From assembly GCF_017592825.1 (NCBI RefSeq), contig NZ_JAGFMD010000010.1, positions 62,001 through 126,000 of the forward strand: 64,000 nucleotides of DNA. The letters are read 5' to 3'. The DNA comes from Roseivirga sp. E12 (GTDB lineage: Bacteria > Bacteroidota > Bacteroidia > Cytophagales > Cyclobacteriaceae). Position 1 is the stretch's first letter, and the number at the start of each line of letters is the position of its first letter. The position numbers and the translations under genes are program-made. This document shows, piece after piece, positions 55,003 to 63,815 of the stretch. The notes beneath the pieces are model-generated. The model was not told the DNA's origin. It made no database searches and saw nothing but the letters and a program-made list of their open reading frames with translations.

Positions 55003-55017
55003 ATTAGTAAAACTAAT
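55003..55017. promoter_or_regulatory. Inverted repeat, candidate PadR operator
   Basis: ATTAGT, AAA, ACTAAT: a perfect 15-bp palindrome 19-33 bases upstream of the PadR ATG (54984), in the position expected of an autoregulatory operator. Binding is inferred. Confidence 0.5.
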
Positions 55018-55197
55018 AAAAATAAATATCTATTTATACAGTGATGCACCCAATCAGTAATTCGTTGCACTGAACCGGATATTATCACAGACGAAGTGTC
55101 GATCGATTCATTACGTCTACACATTGTCTAGCTGCTCCTCGAGCATATTTAATCCATAAATTCTTACATTTGAGGTGACACTATCTTTAGACTGAAT

Positions 55198-55782
55198 ATG
55201 ATAAAAGCAGCTAAACTCTCTCTTTGTGCACTGGTTTTAACACTTTGTGCTTGTAGTAATTCGATTGATGTGGATCCGGATACTGGGTTTGAGATTTTTA
55301 CAATTCCTGCTGGGGGACACAATTCCATCATTAGGAATGAGGCTTTCACAGGCTCAGGGGTTAATATTAAAGCAATCTTTGATAATAGTGCTCAATACAC
55401 CTTGGAGGTAGCATCAGATCAAGCTGACATTAACAAACTCATTGGTTTTTCTGATTGTACACAACACCATCAAAGTGAAAGTGGTCGCATTGGCTGGAGA
55501 TGGTTTAATGACGAATTGCAGATTCTCGCCTACACCTATTTAGAAGGCAACCTATCCTTTGAACTTATGGGGGCTATCCCTCTCAACACGGAAGTAGATT
55601 TATCTGTCAGAATTGTCGGAGACACTTACCAATACTCGGGCACAGGACTGCAATCTGTGACTATGCAAAGAAGTAGCAATTGTGAGACAGGAGAGAACTA
55701 TTGGTTATGGCCTTATTTCGGTGGAGACCAACCAGCCCCTCATGAAGTAAAAATTCAACTAAAAAGAACGGTTATTGACTAG
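55198..55782 (+). CDS. Lipoprotein of unknown function
   Basis: 194 residues. The N terminus MIKAAKLSLCALVLTLCAC has a lipobox with lipidated Cys19. The mature part is beta-rich with a pair of Cys (about 85 and 161) and a possible carbohydrate-binding-like aromatic segment GRIGWRWFNDELQILAYTY. No family recognised. Terminated by a strong bidirectional hairpin shared with the VWA gene. Confidence 0.75.
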   Translation: MIKAAKLSLCALVLTLCACSNSIDVDPDTGFEIFTIPAGGHNSIIRNEAFTGSGVNIKAIFDNSAQYTLEVASDQADINKLIGFSDCTQHHQSESGRIGWRWFNDELQILAYTYLEGNLSFELMGAIPLNTEVDLSVRIVGDTYQYSGTGLQSVTMQRSSNCETGENYWLWPYFGGDQPAPHEVKIQLKRTVID

Positions 55783-55801
55783 AACTAGTCTGATAAAATT
55801 C

Positions 55802-55834
55802 AAAAGCCCCTCCTTAATAAGGAGGGGCTTTTTT
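55802..55834. terminator. Strong bidirectional terminator
   Basis: AAAAGCCCCTCCTT (55802-55815), three-base loop, AAGGAGGGGCTTTT (55819-55832): a 14-bp perfect stem with A/T tracts on both sides, between convergent genes ending at 55782 and 55836. Confidence 0.95.
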
Positions 55835-55835
55835 G

Positions 55836-57725
55836 TCACTCACCCTCACCAAGTAACTCGGCCATCTCAACTAGCTTGATCAATTCAGCTCTGTAGCCTT
55901 CTTCATCTTCGCCTTTTGCAGCCTTTGCCAAACGGATTACCGCGTCAAACTTAAGACCATTCGAATAATCAGAATCTCTGAGTAACATTCCAAAACCTGC
56001 AACTGCTGCTGACCATCTAAAGTTGTTGGAAGTCTTTCCGATCTTCATGACATCATTTTTGACCACTGTATCCAAATAGATCGACTTATCTTCATCTGGC
56101 TTCTTATATCGTAGTTTTACTGTCATCAAGTCAGATTCATTTCCACTCAGCTCGATCTTCTTTTTCTGACGATACTTCAGGTCATCCAGAGGTTTAAAGT
56201 TACTTTCAACTCCCACCGGGATCACCTCATAAAGAGCCGCCACACTGTGTCCTGACCCCAGTTCGCCAGCATCCTTCTTATCGTTATTGAAGTCTTCGTC
56301 ATTTAATCTTCTATTCTCATAACCGATAAGTCGATAGGCCTGAACAGTAGCTGGGTTAAACTCTACTTGAATTTTAACATCCTTAGCGATAGTAAAAAGC
56401 GTACCTCCAAACTCTTTTACAAGCACCTTTTTCGCCTCAAGGATATTATCGATATAAGCATGGTTACCATTACCCTTATCGGCTAGTACTTCCATTTTAG
56501 AGTCTTTGTAGTTACCCATCCCATATCCAAGTACTGTCAAGAACACCCCACTCTTTCTCTGATTTTCGATAAGGCTCTCCATGTCATCATCGCTAGAGGC
56601 ACCTACATTAAAATCTCCATCGGTAGCCAAGATTACACGGTTGTTACCTCCTTCTATGAAGTTCTCTTTTGCAATCTTATAGGCAAGCTGTATTCCTGCT
56701 CCTCCGGCTGTGGAACCACCAGCATTAAGCTTATCCAACGCCTTAAGGATTTTCTTCTTCTCGTTACCTGGAGTAGACTCCAGTACTTCTCCAGCTGCCC
56801 CGGCATACACCACCATTGCTACACGGTCTTTTCGTCTAAGCTCATTAATCAACAGCTTGAATGATTTCTTCAAAAGAGGCAACTTGTTGTGATTACCCAT
56901 TGACCCTGATACATCTATCAAGAAGACAATATTAGAGGCAGGAAGATTATCCATTTCTATTTTCTCTCCTTGAATACCTACATGAACTAGCTTATGGTCC
57001 TCATTCCATGGTGCTAAAGACACTTCATGTTCTACACCAAATGGATGTTTCCCTTTTGGTGATTCGTAGTCATAATTGAAATAATTGATCATTTCTTCAA
57101 TCTTAACAGCATCTTTTGGAGGCAATTGTCCGGCATTAATAAACCTTCTCACATTACTGTATGAGGCAGCATCTACATCAATTGAAAGTGTGCTATAAGG
57201 ATTCTTCCAAGGGGATTTGAAACCGTTTTCATCGATCTTTTTGTATGACTCATTGGATGGACGATAACTGTCGAAATACACCGATTTTTTATATGCCGGA
57301 GAAGGCATTGAGGCCATATCCACCTCATACTCTACATTAGCCTGCGCCAGGCTATTTGATCTTCTCCGACTTCTGCGAGAGTTGCTCTGCACTCCGGTGA
57401 CAACAACTTCTGCGAGAGAAACCGCATCTGGAGCCAACATTACATTCAAGGTGTTAGATTGCCCCACTTTTATTTCTTGTGTGATGTATCCGAGAAATCT
57501 GAAAACCAAAACACTCCCGGTATCAGGTACCCTTATACTGAACTTCCCATCTTTATTTGTAGTCGTCCCTAATGTTGTGCCCTTTAACAAAACCGTTACC
57601 TGTGGTAATGGCAAGCCATCATCAGCTCCTGTAATTTTACCTGTTATTACTCTTTGAAATTTTTCTTCCATTGGATTATGGAATCCGATGAAAAGTGTCA
57701 TCATTATGATTAATACCTGCTTCAT
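55836..57725 (-). CDS. VWA-domain protein with CarboxypepD_reg module (YfbK-like)
   Basis: 629 residues. A short hydrophobic N terminus is followed by a CarboxypepD_reg module (25-112; GKITGADDGLPLPQVTVLL to SLAEVVVTG), a YfbK-type N-terminal VWA-associated region (about 170-260), a von Willebrand A domain with MIDAS DVSGS (271-275), and a DUF3520-like C-terminal region (about 440-620). Probably an exported protein-binding factor. Its module is closely similar to that of the anti-sigma/TonB hybrid encoded divergently at 58475, suggesting recent sharing or gene conversion. Confidence 0.9.
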   Translation of the reverse strand: MKQVLIIMMTLFIGFHNPMEEKFQRVITGKITGADDGLPLPQVTVLLKGTTLGTTTNKDGKFSIRVPDTGSVLVFRFLGYITQEIKVGQSNTLNVMLAPDAVSLAEVVVTGVQSNSRRSRRRSNSLAQANVEYEVDMASMPSPAYKKSVYFDSYRPSNESYKKIDENGFKSPWKNPYSTLSIDVDAASYSNVRRFINAGQLPPKDAVKIEEMINYFNYDYESPKGKHPFGVEHEVSLAPWNEDHKLVHVGIQGEKIEMDNLPASNIVFLIDVSGSMGNHNKLPLLKKSFKLLINELRRKDRVAMVVYAGAAGEVLESTPGNEKKKILKALDKLNAGGSTAGGAGIQLAYKIAKENFIEGGNNRVILATDGDFNVGASSDDDMESLIENQRKSGVFLTVLGYGMGNYKDSKMEVLADKGNGNHAYIDNILEAKKVLVKEFGGTLFTIAKDVKIQVEFNPATVQAYRLIGYENRRLNDEDFNNDKKDAGELGSGHSVAALYEVIPVGVESNFKPLDDLKYRQKKKIELSGNESDLMTVKLRYKKPDEDKSIYLDTVVKNDVMKIGKTSNNFRWSAAVAGFGMLLRDSDYSNGLKFDAVIRLAKAAKGEDEEGYRAELIKLVEMAELLGEGE

Positions 57726-57808
57726 GATTATATGATTTAGATTTTCAATTCTTTACTCACATGATGCGGCATGGAAGTTGATTCCATAAATAGTTGAGAA
57801 AAAAATTA

Positions 57809-57899
57809 CGTCATTGCGATCCCGATTCATCGGGAGAAGTAATCTCCTAACCAAAAGGGGGATTGCTTCGCAAGTCGTACCTCCTTTCTCGCAATGACG
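57809..57899. repeat. Palindromic repeat, copy 1 (91 bp)
   Basis: Outer ends CGTCATTGCGA (57809-57819) and TCGCAATGACG (57889-57899) are perfect inverses. Inside are a side hairpin TCCCGATTCATCGGGA (57820-57835) and an inner stem AAGTAATCTCC ... GGGGGATTGCTTC. It fills half of the 181-base gap between the VWA and sigma-factor genes. Same family as copies at 59871, 61795 and 63078. Confidence 0.93.
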
Positions 57900-57906
57900 A
57901 AGGCTA

Positions 57907-58500
57907 TTGAAAAGAAGGACACTAAATATTGACCAAATCACTGACCTAGAGCTTATTTCGGCTTACAAGCGAAGTAAGGACAAGGAGTTAGTGGGTTTGC
58001 TATTCAAGCGCTATACGCCTTTGGTTTATGGTGTATGCCTGAAATATTTGAAAGAAAGAGAGTCCTCTAAGGATATGACCATGCAGGTATTCGAAAAGCT
58101 ATTGCTGCGCCTGGAAGACCAAGACATAGTCAATTTTAAAAGTTGGCTTCATGTGCTTACAAAAAATGAATGTCTAATGCTTCTCAGAAAACAATCCAGC
58201 CAAAGTGAGAGAGCTCAAATTGTTAATGGAACTGATTTTATGGAATTGTCCATTGCTGCGCATCATGAGGATGAGGGGCTTGAGGAAGACGTTGAAAAGC
58301 TAGGTACATGTATAGATGGATTAAATGAAGAGCAGCAGGAGTGCATTAAGCTGTTTTACCTCGACAAGAAATGTTATCAAGAGGTGTGTGACCTGACTGG
58401 TTACGAAATGAAGAAGGTGAAAAGCTATCTTCAGAATGGACGAAGGAATTTGAAATTATGTATTGAGAAACTCCGTGGACAAGAAGAACAAACATATTGA
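57907..58500 (+). CDS. ECF-type RNA polymerase sigma factor
   Basis: 197 residues from a TTG at 57907, seven bases after palindromic repeat copy 1. Region 2: LVYGVCLKYLKERESSKDMTMQVFEKLL; region 4: CIDGLNEEQQECIKLFYLDKKCYQEVCDLTGYEM, then VKSYLQNGRRNLKLCI. The divergent form is typical of Bacteroidota sigma factors paired with membrane-bound anti-sigma proteins. The downstream partner gene overlaps its last 26 bases. Start uncertain, since no ATG is near. Confidence 0.86.
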   Translation: MKRRTLNIDQITDLELISAYKRSKDKELVGLLFKRYTPLVYGVCLKYLKERESSKDMTMQVFEKLLLRLEDQDIVNFKSWLHVLTKNECLMLLRKQSSQSERAQIVNGTDFMELSIAAHHEDEGLEEDVEKLGTCIDGLNEEQQECIKLFYLDKKCYQEVCDLTGYEMKKVKSYLQNGRRNLKLCIEKLRGQEEQTY

Positions 58501-59869
58501 TCAGTTAACACCTGAGATCATAAAAGCTTACCGTTCTGGTGAGCTTACAGCTGAGCAAAAGCATCAGGTAGAAGTTTTGATGCTTGAAAATCCTTTGTAT
58601 GCCGAGGGCATGGAAGGGGTTGAATCGATTGGCTTGGCTGACCTTTCCACAGACCTTGATGAATTGACTGCAAGATTGGATCAAGCTACGGACTCAAAAG
58701 TTTCTCCGTTCTGGACGTTATACAGAAGGGTAGCTGCAATCGCACTCCTACTGATCACCTCTTTAGGTTTATTCTATTTGTTGAATGACCAGTCTCCTCT
58801 TCCAACACAAGAATTAAGTGATGCAAAGAAACCTACCACTGAAACACCCAAGGATAGTAGTGCTAATAACAAAATAGAGCCTTCCGTTGAAACCAAAAGC
58901 ACTCCAGAAGCGGAAATTGTGCAAGAAACGGAAATTGAATCGGTTAAAGACCAGATTCAAACTACTAAGCGGGTGACGAGGGATCCAATTGCAGAAAATG
59001 AGCCCGAAGGTCTTAAGCCCTTCTCTTCTGAAGCACCTAAGGAAGTCGAAATTCAAGCAGCCGCACCTCGGGAAATTACTTTACCAATGAGAACATTTGA
59101 CAAGTCACTGGATAGTGTCGTTGAGGTTAACTTGACATGGAAAGATCAGAGGAGTATTAAACAAGAAGTCTTGTCATTGAGTGAGAATGCCTCCAAGAGG
59201 AAACTTGATGATTCAGCTTTGAGAAATTCCTTTGCACCTCAAAACACTCCTGAAGCTCTTGAAAACCTAACGATAAGTGGTAAGGTTACAGGCTCAGACG
59301 ATGGACTCCCCTTACCTCAGGTTTCTGTTTTTGTTAAAGGCACGATATTACATGGAATTGGAACTACGCAAGAAGGAACATATGGCTTGGACAGCATTCG
59401 ACCTGGTTCGACAATTGTATTCAGATACCTAGGCTATATTACCCAAGAGGTGAAATTAGACACAAGTGCGGTGTTGAACATTCAATTAGTGCCCGATGCT
59501 ACTTCACTTGGAGAAGTTGTGGTTACTGGAATAGGTCTTAATGACGAAGAAGAGGAAGACGTAAGCACCTTTGCCATTGCTAAGCCAGAAGGTGGATATC
59601 CTAATTTTAACCGTTACCTCCGAAGAAACCTTAAATACCCTGAAACAGCCAAAGAACAGAAAGTACGGGGCAGAGTGACACTGGAATTTGACGTGAGTGC
59701 TACCGGTGATCTATCCAACTTTAAGATTATAAAGGGTCTAGGCTTTGGCTGCGATAAAGAAGCCATCCGCTTGGTGAAAGAGGGACCAAAGTGGAATCCA
59801 AGAACCGAAGGGGTCGACAAACGCCCCGTCAGTTCCACTGTTAAGATCAGAGTAAGGTTTAGGCCTTAG
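58475..59869 (+). CDS. Anti-sigma-like / CarboxypepD_reg / TonB C-terminal hybrid
   Basis: 464 residues from the GTG at 58475 (a TTG at 58463 is possible). Order: cytoplasmic segment (1-84; IIKAYRSGELTAEQKHQVEVLM, anti-sigma-like), one transmembrane helix (85-103), a long Glu/Lys/Thr-rich linker, a CarboxypepD_reg module (264-352), and a TonB C-terminal domain (372-464; LRRNLKYPETAKEQKVRGRV). It overlaps the sigma gene by 26 bases, so it is likely its membrane partner, with the TonB-like end in the periplasm reaching outer-membrane proteins. The combined role is inferred. Confidence 0.82.
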   Translation: MDKKNKHIDQLTPEIIKAYRSGELTAEQKHQVEVLMLENPLYAEGMEGVESIGLADLSTDLDELTARLDQATDSKVSPFWTLYRRVAAIALLLITSLGLFYLLNDQSPLPTQELSDAKKPTTETPKDSSANNKIEPSVETKSTPEAEIVQETEIESVKDQIQTTKRVTRDPIAENEPEGLKPFSSEAPKEVEIQAAAPREITLPMRTFDKSLDSVVEVNLTWKDQRSIKQEVLSLSENASKRKLDDSALRNSFAPQNTPEALENLTISGKVTGSDDGLPLPQVSVFVKGTILHGIGTTQEGTYGLDSIRPGSTIVFRYLGYITQEVKLDTSAVLNIQLVPDATSLGEVVVTGIGLNDEEEEDVSTFAIAKPEGGYPNFNRYLRRNLKYPETAKEQKVRGRVTLEFDVSATGDLSNFKIIKGLGFGCDKEAIRLVKEGPKWNPRTEGVDKRPVSSTVKIRVRFRP

Positions 59870-59870
59870 T

Positions 59871-59945
59871 GTCATTGCGAGTGCAGCGAAGCAATCTCCA
59901 TAGTAATTCAGGGGATTGCCACGGTCATTCCTCCCTCGCAATGAC
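59871..59945. repeat. Palindromic repeat, copy 2 (75 bp)
   Basis: GTCATTGCGA (59871-59880) and TCGCAATGAC (59936-59945) with inner GAAGCAATC and GGGGATTGCC arms. It occupies almost exactly the 81-base gap between the convergent TonB-hybrid and DAHP synthase genes. It lacks the side hairpin. Confidence 0.92.
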
Positions 59946-59950
59946 GAAGG

Positions 59951-60964
59951 CTAAAAGCTCTTTCTCAATTCGAAGGTCTTTCTCATGCGATCAATCAAAC
60001 GGTTTGACTCATTGTAGTTCAATGTCTGTTGCCCATCTGAATACGCTTCTTCAGGAATCTCGTGTGACTCAAAGATCACCCCATCAGCACCGGCCATAAT
60101 ACTTGCCAAAGCGATCGGTTCAACGTGCGCCCGAATGCCGATACCATGAGAAGGATCTGCAATCACTGGTAAGTGTGTTTTCTCTTTCAGCACCGCCACA
60201 GCATTTAAGTCCATGGTGTTTCTAGTGGCTTTCTCATAGGTTCTAATGCCTCTTTCGCAAAGCAAAAGTCTTTCATTGCCTCCACTAAAGACATATTCAG
60301 CTGATGAAAGTAGCTCGTCAATCGTTCCAGAAATACCACGCTTAATCATTACCGGCTTGTCGGTACCCTTCCCCAATTCGTCCAGCAGATTGAAATTCTG
60401 AGTATTTCTAGCGCCTACTTGATAGATATCTACATAAGGATCCATTTCCGCAATCTGAGAAACCTGCATTACCTCAGTAATGATTTTCATACCTGCCTCT
60501 TTGGCCAATTCGTACCACACTTTCAGTCCATCTATTCCCAAACCTCTAAAGGCATATGGAGAACTTCTTGGCTTGTACACTCCTCCCCGCATGATGGTGA
60601 TACCTTGAGACTTTAGATGTGCAATGGTCTTTCTGATTTGTTCCTCTCCTTCGATAGAACAAGGGCCTGCCATGATTTGGAAACCACCTTCTTCGATTAC
60701 AACGCCATCACCAAGATCTATTACCGTAGGATTCACTTTCCACTTACGCGAAACAAGTTTAAAACCATCCGATACAATATGGATGTCTTTAATACCATCC
60801 ATTGACCCGATAGACCTGATATCGAATTCCTTGCTTCCTGTACCCACCAAGTAATCTCCTTTTTGGGTCTTCACTTCAGTCGGCTTGTATTTGAGTCCTT
60901 TGACTCTATTGATGATTGCCTCTTTTTGGCCCTCTTCTATTTCTTGTTCGAATTGTATGATCAT
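59951..60964 (-). CDS. aroF: 3-deoxy-7-phosphoheptulonate (DAHP) synthase
   Basis: 337 residues of the type I-beta (AroAQ/KDOPS-like) class. A short N-terminal regulatory domain (1-70; IIQFEQEIEEGQKEAIINRV) precedes the barrel, which has GGFQIMAGPCSIEGEEQI, GVYKPRSSPYAFRGLG, MIKRGISGT and VIADPSHGIGIR. It condenses PEP and erythrose 4-phosphate, the first step of aromatic synthesis. It is the last gene of the trp operon in this window, 47 bases after trpA, so the supply of chorismate may be coordinated with tryptophan demand. Confidence 0.93.
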   Translation of the reverse strand: MIIQFEQEIEEGQKEAIINRVKGLKYKPTEVKTQKGDYLVGTGSKEFDIRSIGSMDGIKDIHIVSDGFKLVSRKWKVNPTVIDLGDGVVIEEGGFQIMAGPCSIEGEEQIRKTIAHLKSQGITIMRGGVYKPRSSPYAFRGLGIDGLKVWYELAKEAGMKIITEVMQVSQIAEMDPYVDIYQVGARNTQNFNLLDELGKGTDKPVMIKRGISGTIDELLSSAEYVFSGGNERLLLCERGIRTYEKATRNTMDLNAVAVLKEKTHLPVIADPSHGIGIRAHVEPIALASIMAGADGVIFESHEIPEEAYSDGQQTLNYNESNRLIDRMRKTFELRKSF

Positions 60965-61011
60965 TTTTTATAAGTTTCGAGCGATGAGCTAAAGCTTCAA
61001 GCTCAGTCTGT

Positions 61012-61785
61012 TCAACCCTTTATAGATTGAATAAATTCATTAATGTTATTCGCTATAACTCCTTCTTGGGAGATTGCTTTAATAAAGGCACTTCCAATGA
61101 TAGCGCCATTGGCATTTTCACAGGCTTTATCGAATGTTTCTTTATTGGATATTCCGAAACCGATCAGGGTTGGGTTCTTCAAGTTCATTTCCTTAATTCT
61201 GGAGAAATAGGCCTCCTGATCCTGGCTTATTCCTGTTTTGGCCCCAGTGGTACTTGCGGAAGAAACCATATAGATGAACCCATTTGAGTTCTGATCAATC
61301 TCTCTAATTCGAGATTCAGAGGTTTGTGGCGTAATTAGGAAGATATTCAAGAGGCCATGCTTCTCGAATAAAGGCTTGTAGACTTCAAGGTATTCGAACA
61401 TGGGTAGGTCTGGAAGAATCAATCCATCTACTCCAACCTCTTGGCACTTTTGGCAGAATGCCTCGATGCCATACTGAACTATTGGGTTGATATAGCCCAT
61501 AAGGATAATTGGAAGACCAAATTTGTGCCTAACCCCCTCCAACTGCTCTAAAAGAAGTTTCAGAGTCATGCCATTGTCAAGCGCAATACCGTTGCTTTCT
61601 TGGATGGTCGGACCATCAGCGATTGGGTCGGAAAACGGAATACCTATTTCGATCAAATCAGCACCCGTGGCTTCCAAGCTCTCCATTATACCGACCGTAT
61701 CGTTTAAGGTTGGGTAACCAGCCGTGAAGTACACATTGAGTACTCTTTGGGATTTTCTATTAAAAAGTTCTTCTATTCTGTTCAT
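61012..61785 (-). CDS. trpA: Tryptophan synthase alpha subunit
   Basis: 257 residues from the ATG at 61785 (MNRIEELFNR), which matches the usual family start. The reading frame extends to an ATG at 61800, but those five codons come from the end of palindromic repeat copy 3 and are rejected. Catalytic E46 (LIEIGIPFSDP) and D57 (PIADGP) are present, with phosphate loop FGISNKETF. Cleaves indole-3-glycerol phosphate to indole. Separated from trpB by the repeat. Confidence 0.95.
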   Translation of the reverse strand: MNRIEELFNRKSQRVLNVYFTAGYPTLNDTVGIMESLEATGADLIEIGIPFSDPIADGPTIQESNGIALDNGMTLKLLLEQLEGVRHKFGLPIILMGYINPIVQYGIEAFCQKCQEVGVDGLILPDLPMFEYLEVYKPLFEKHGLLNIFLITPQTSESRIREIDQNSNGFIYMVSSASTTGAKTGISQDQEAYFSRIKEMNLKNPTLIGFGISNKETFDKACENANGAIIGSAFIKAISQEGVIANNINEFIQSIKG

Positions 61786-61794
61786 ATCTCGTTT

Positions 61795-61873
61795 CGTCAT
61801 TGCGATCCTGATTTATCAGGAGAAGCAATCTCCCTATCGATTGGGAGACTGCTTCGCTTCTCTCGCAGTGACG
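61795..61873. repeat. Palindromic repeat, copy 3 (79 bp), between trpB and trpA
   Basis: CGTCATTGCGA (61795-61805) and TCGCAGTGACG (61863-61873) with a side hairpin TCCTGATTTATCAGGA (61806-61821) and an inner stem GAAGCAATCTCCC/GGGAGACTGCTTC. The side hairpin has the same shape as in copy 1 but with T-A replacing C-G at one pair. Confidence 0.93.
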
Positions 61874-61882
61874 CTTATAATT

Positions 61883-63064
61883 TTAATACTTCCCCCATTT
61901 GATGTAGGTCTCTAAATCTTTGTCTCCTCTGCCAGATAAATTCAGCACAACTACGTCTTCTGCTTTAAAAGTCATTTGATTTAATGCGGCTAAAGCATGA
62001 GCTGTTTCTATGGCTGGGATTATGCCTTCAAGTCTGCTTAACTCAATACCTGCTTGCATCGCTTCTTCATCGGTGGCGCTATAGAATTGCGCCCTACCTG
62101 TTTCAAACAGATGTGCATGCACTGGGCCAATACCCGGATAATCCAAGCCTGCTGAGATTGAGTAAGGCTCTACCACTTGCCCATCTGCGGTTTGCATAAG
62201 GAGTGTTTTACTTCCATGAAGCACACCTGGCTTACCCAATACAGTCGTTGCAGCAGATTCCCCAGAATCATTTCCTAGACCGGCAGCTTCAACGGCTACC
62301 AACTGCACGTCCTCATCGTCATAGTAATGATAAAAGGCACCAGCGGCATTACTACCGCCACCTACACAAGCCACTACATAATCAGGCTTTTCAGTGCCCT
62401 CATGTGAAAGCAATTGCTTTCTAATTTCTTCGCTGATTACCGATTGGAAGCGAGCCACCATTTCTGGATATGGGTGAGGTCCAACCACAGATCCAATGAT
62501 ATAGTGTGTATCTGTTGGATTGTTGATCCAGTGGCGCATGGCCTCGTTCGTAGCATCCTTGAGGGTCTTACTGCCACTCTCCGCTGCCCGAACTTCCGCA
62601 CCAAGGATACGCATGCGTTCGACATTTGGCTTTTGACGTTCCATGTCTACAGCTCCCATGTACACGATGCATTCTACACCCATCAGTGCACAAACGGTAG
62701 CGGTGGCTACTCCATGCTGACCTGCTCCAGTTTCTGCAATGATCTTCTTTTTACCCAAACGCTGAGCCATTAGAATCTGACCTATCGTATTGTTTACCTT
62801 ATGAGCTCCAGTATGGCAGAGATCTTCTCTTTTTAGGTACACTTTGGCACCATACTTTTGTGAGAGCCGCTTAGCGAAATACAATGGAGTGGGTCTTCCA
62901 ACAAAGTCTTTCAGCAATGACTGAAACTCCTCTTGAAAGTCTTCAGCCTGCATAATTCGCTCGTAGTTGTCTCTCAACTCTTCCACATTAGGATATAGCA
63001 TTTCAGGGATATAGGCTCCCCCAAAATTTCCGTAATACCCTCTCTCGTCAACTTTTACTTTCAT
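61883..63064 (-). CDS. trpB: Tryptophan synthase beta subunit
   Basis: 393 residues of the standard TrpB1 type. The PLP lysine is K89 in HTGAHKVNN; the phosphate-binding loop is GGGSNA; the COMM domain and [13 protein letters not shown] are in place. Converts indole and serine to tryptophan. Flanked on both sides by palindromic repeats (copies 3 and 4) in an otherwise standard trpF-trpB-trpA order. Confidence 0.97.
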   Translation of the reverse strand: MKVKVDERGYYGNFGGAYIPEMLYPNVEELRDNYERIMQAEDFQEEFQSLLKDFVGRPTPLYFAKRLSQKYGAKVYLKREDLCHTGAHKVNNTIGQILMAQRLGKKKIIAETGAGQHGVATATVCALMGVECIVYMGAVDMERQKPNVERMRILGAEVRAAESGSKTLKDATNEAMRHWINNPTDTHYIIGSVVGPHPYPEMVARFQSVISEEIRKQLLSHEGTEKPDYVVACVGGGSNAAGAFYHYYDDEDVQLVAVEAAGLGNDSGESAATTVLGKPGVLHGSKTLLMQTADGQVVEPYSISAGLDYPGIGPVHAHLFETGRAQFYSATDEEAMQAGIELSRLEGIIPAIETAHALAALNQMTFKAEDVVVLNLSGRGDKDLETYIKWGKY

Positions 63065-63077
63065 CTTCCTTCATTTT

Positions 63078-63151
63078 CGTCATTGCGAAGAGCAAAGCGA
63101 TGAAGCAATCCCCTTATTAATTAGGAGACTGCTTCGTCCCTCGCAGTGACG
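63078..63151. repeat. Palindromic repeat, copy 4 (74 bp), overlapping the trpF end
   Basis: CGTCATTGCGA (63078-63088) and TCGCAGTGACG (63141-63151) with inner GAAGCAATCCCC/GGAGACTGCTTC. It extends 35 bases into the trpF reading frame and supplies its last residues and stop codon. Confidence 0.92.
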
Positions 63152-63758
63152 ATGTTAGTTGTTCTATTCTTTCTATGTCCTTTAGCCCTGGAGCTAACTC
63201 AAACTTAGAGTTTACATCTATGGCATGAATGTTCATTTTGCCAAGCTCTTCTAGGGCATCTACATTATCCAAATCAATACCCCCACTAAGGAAAAAGGGA
63301 ACTTTTTGGTTATAGCCCTTTAATATCTCCCAGTCAAAGGCTTCCCCATTACCTCCTCTGGCCTTTCCTTTCGTATCGAACAAAAAGAAATCGACAAAGG
63401 GATTATAAAGGTCTAAACCACTGAAGTCAAAGGCTTCACCAATTGAAAAGACTTTGATCACCTTTATTCCTACAGCAAAAAGCTCAGCAGTATATTCGAC
63501 AGGCTCATCGCCATGCAATTGAACATAATCCAAACCATAGGCCTGCACCTTGTTCTTTACTGCTTCCAGATCGGCATTCACGAATACTCCAATCTTTTCA
63601 GTTTCCTTAGGAAAGCTATTTAGCAACTCAGTATCCAGTAATTCTTGGGCATCGCGGGGTGATTTATCGTAGAAGATAAAACCTATATAGTCAGGCTTCA
63701 GCGCAAGTAAATGCGCTATATTCTCACTCTCTCGCATGCCACATACCTTTAACTTCAT
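63117..63758 (-). CDS. trpF: Phosphoribosylanthranilate isomerase
   Basis: 213 residues. Catalytic C6 (VCGMRE), the barrel strand PDYIGFIFYDKSPR, LHGDEP, and the C-terminal HAIDVNSKFE with its Asp are present. Isomerises PRA to CdRP. The last dozen residues (SSLRGTKQSPN) are encoded by palindromic repeat copy 4 and replace the native end; the core barrel looks complete. Start at the ATG at 63758 gives the usual MKLKVCGM. Confidence 0.93.
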   Translation of the reverse strand: MKLKVCGMRESENIAHLLALKPDYIGFIFYDKSPRDAQELLDTELLNSFPKETEKIGVFVNADLEAVKNKVQAYGLDYVQLHGDEPVEYTAELFAVGIKVIKVFSIGEAFDFSGLDLYNPFVDFFLFDTKGKARGGNGEAFDWEILKGYNQKVPFFLSGGIDLDNVDALEELGKMNIHAIDVNSKFELAPGLKDIERIEQLTSSLRGTKQSPN

Positions 63759-63815
63759 AGTAATCAGGGATTAGAAATCAGGAATCGATGGATTCTTTTT
63801 CCACTGTTTTCTGAT

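Noticed and set aside
61795-61800. Upstream ATG for trpA at 61800
   Set aside because: It is part of the palindromic repeat end; MNRIEELFNR at 61785 matches the family start.
62203-62773. Plus-strand open frames inside trpB
   Set aside because: They are antisense shadows of a strongly conserved gene, with His/Leu-rich nonsense composition.
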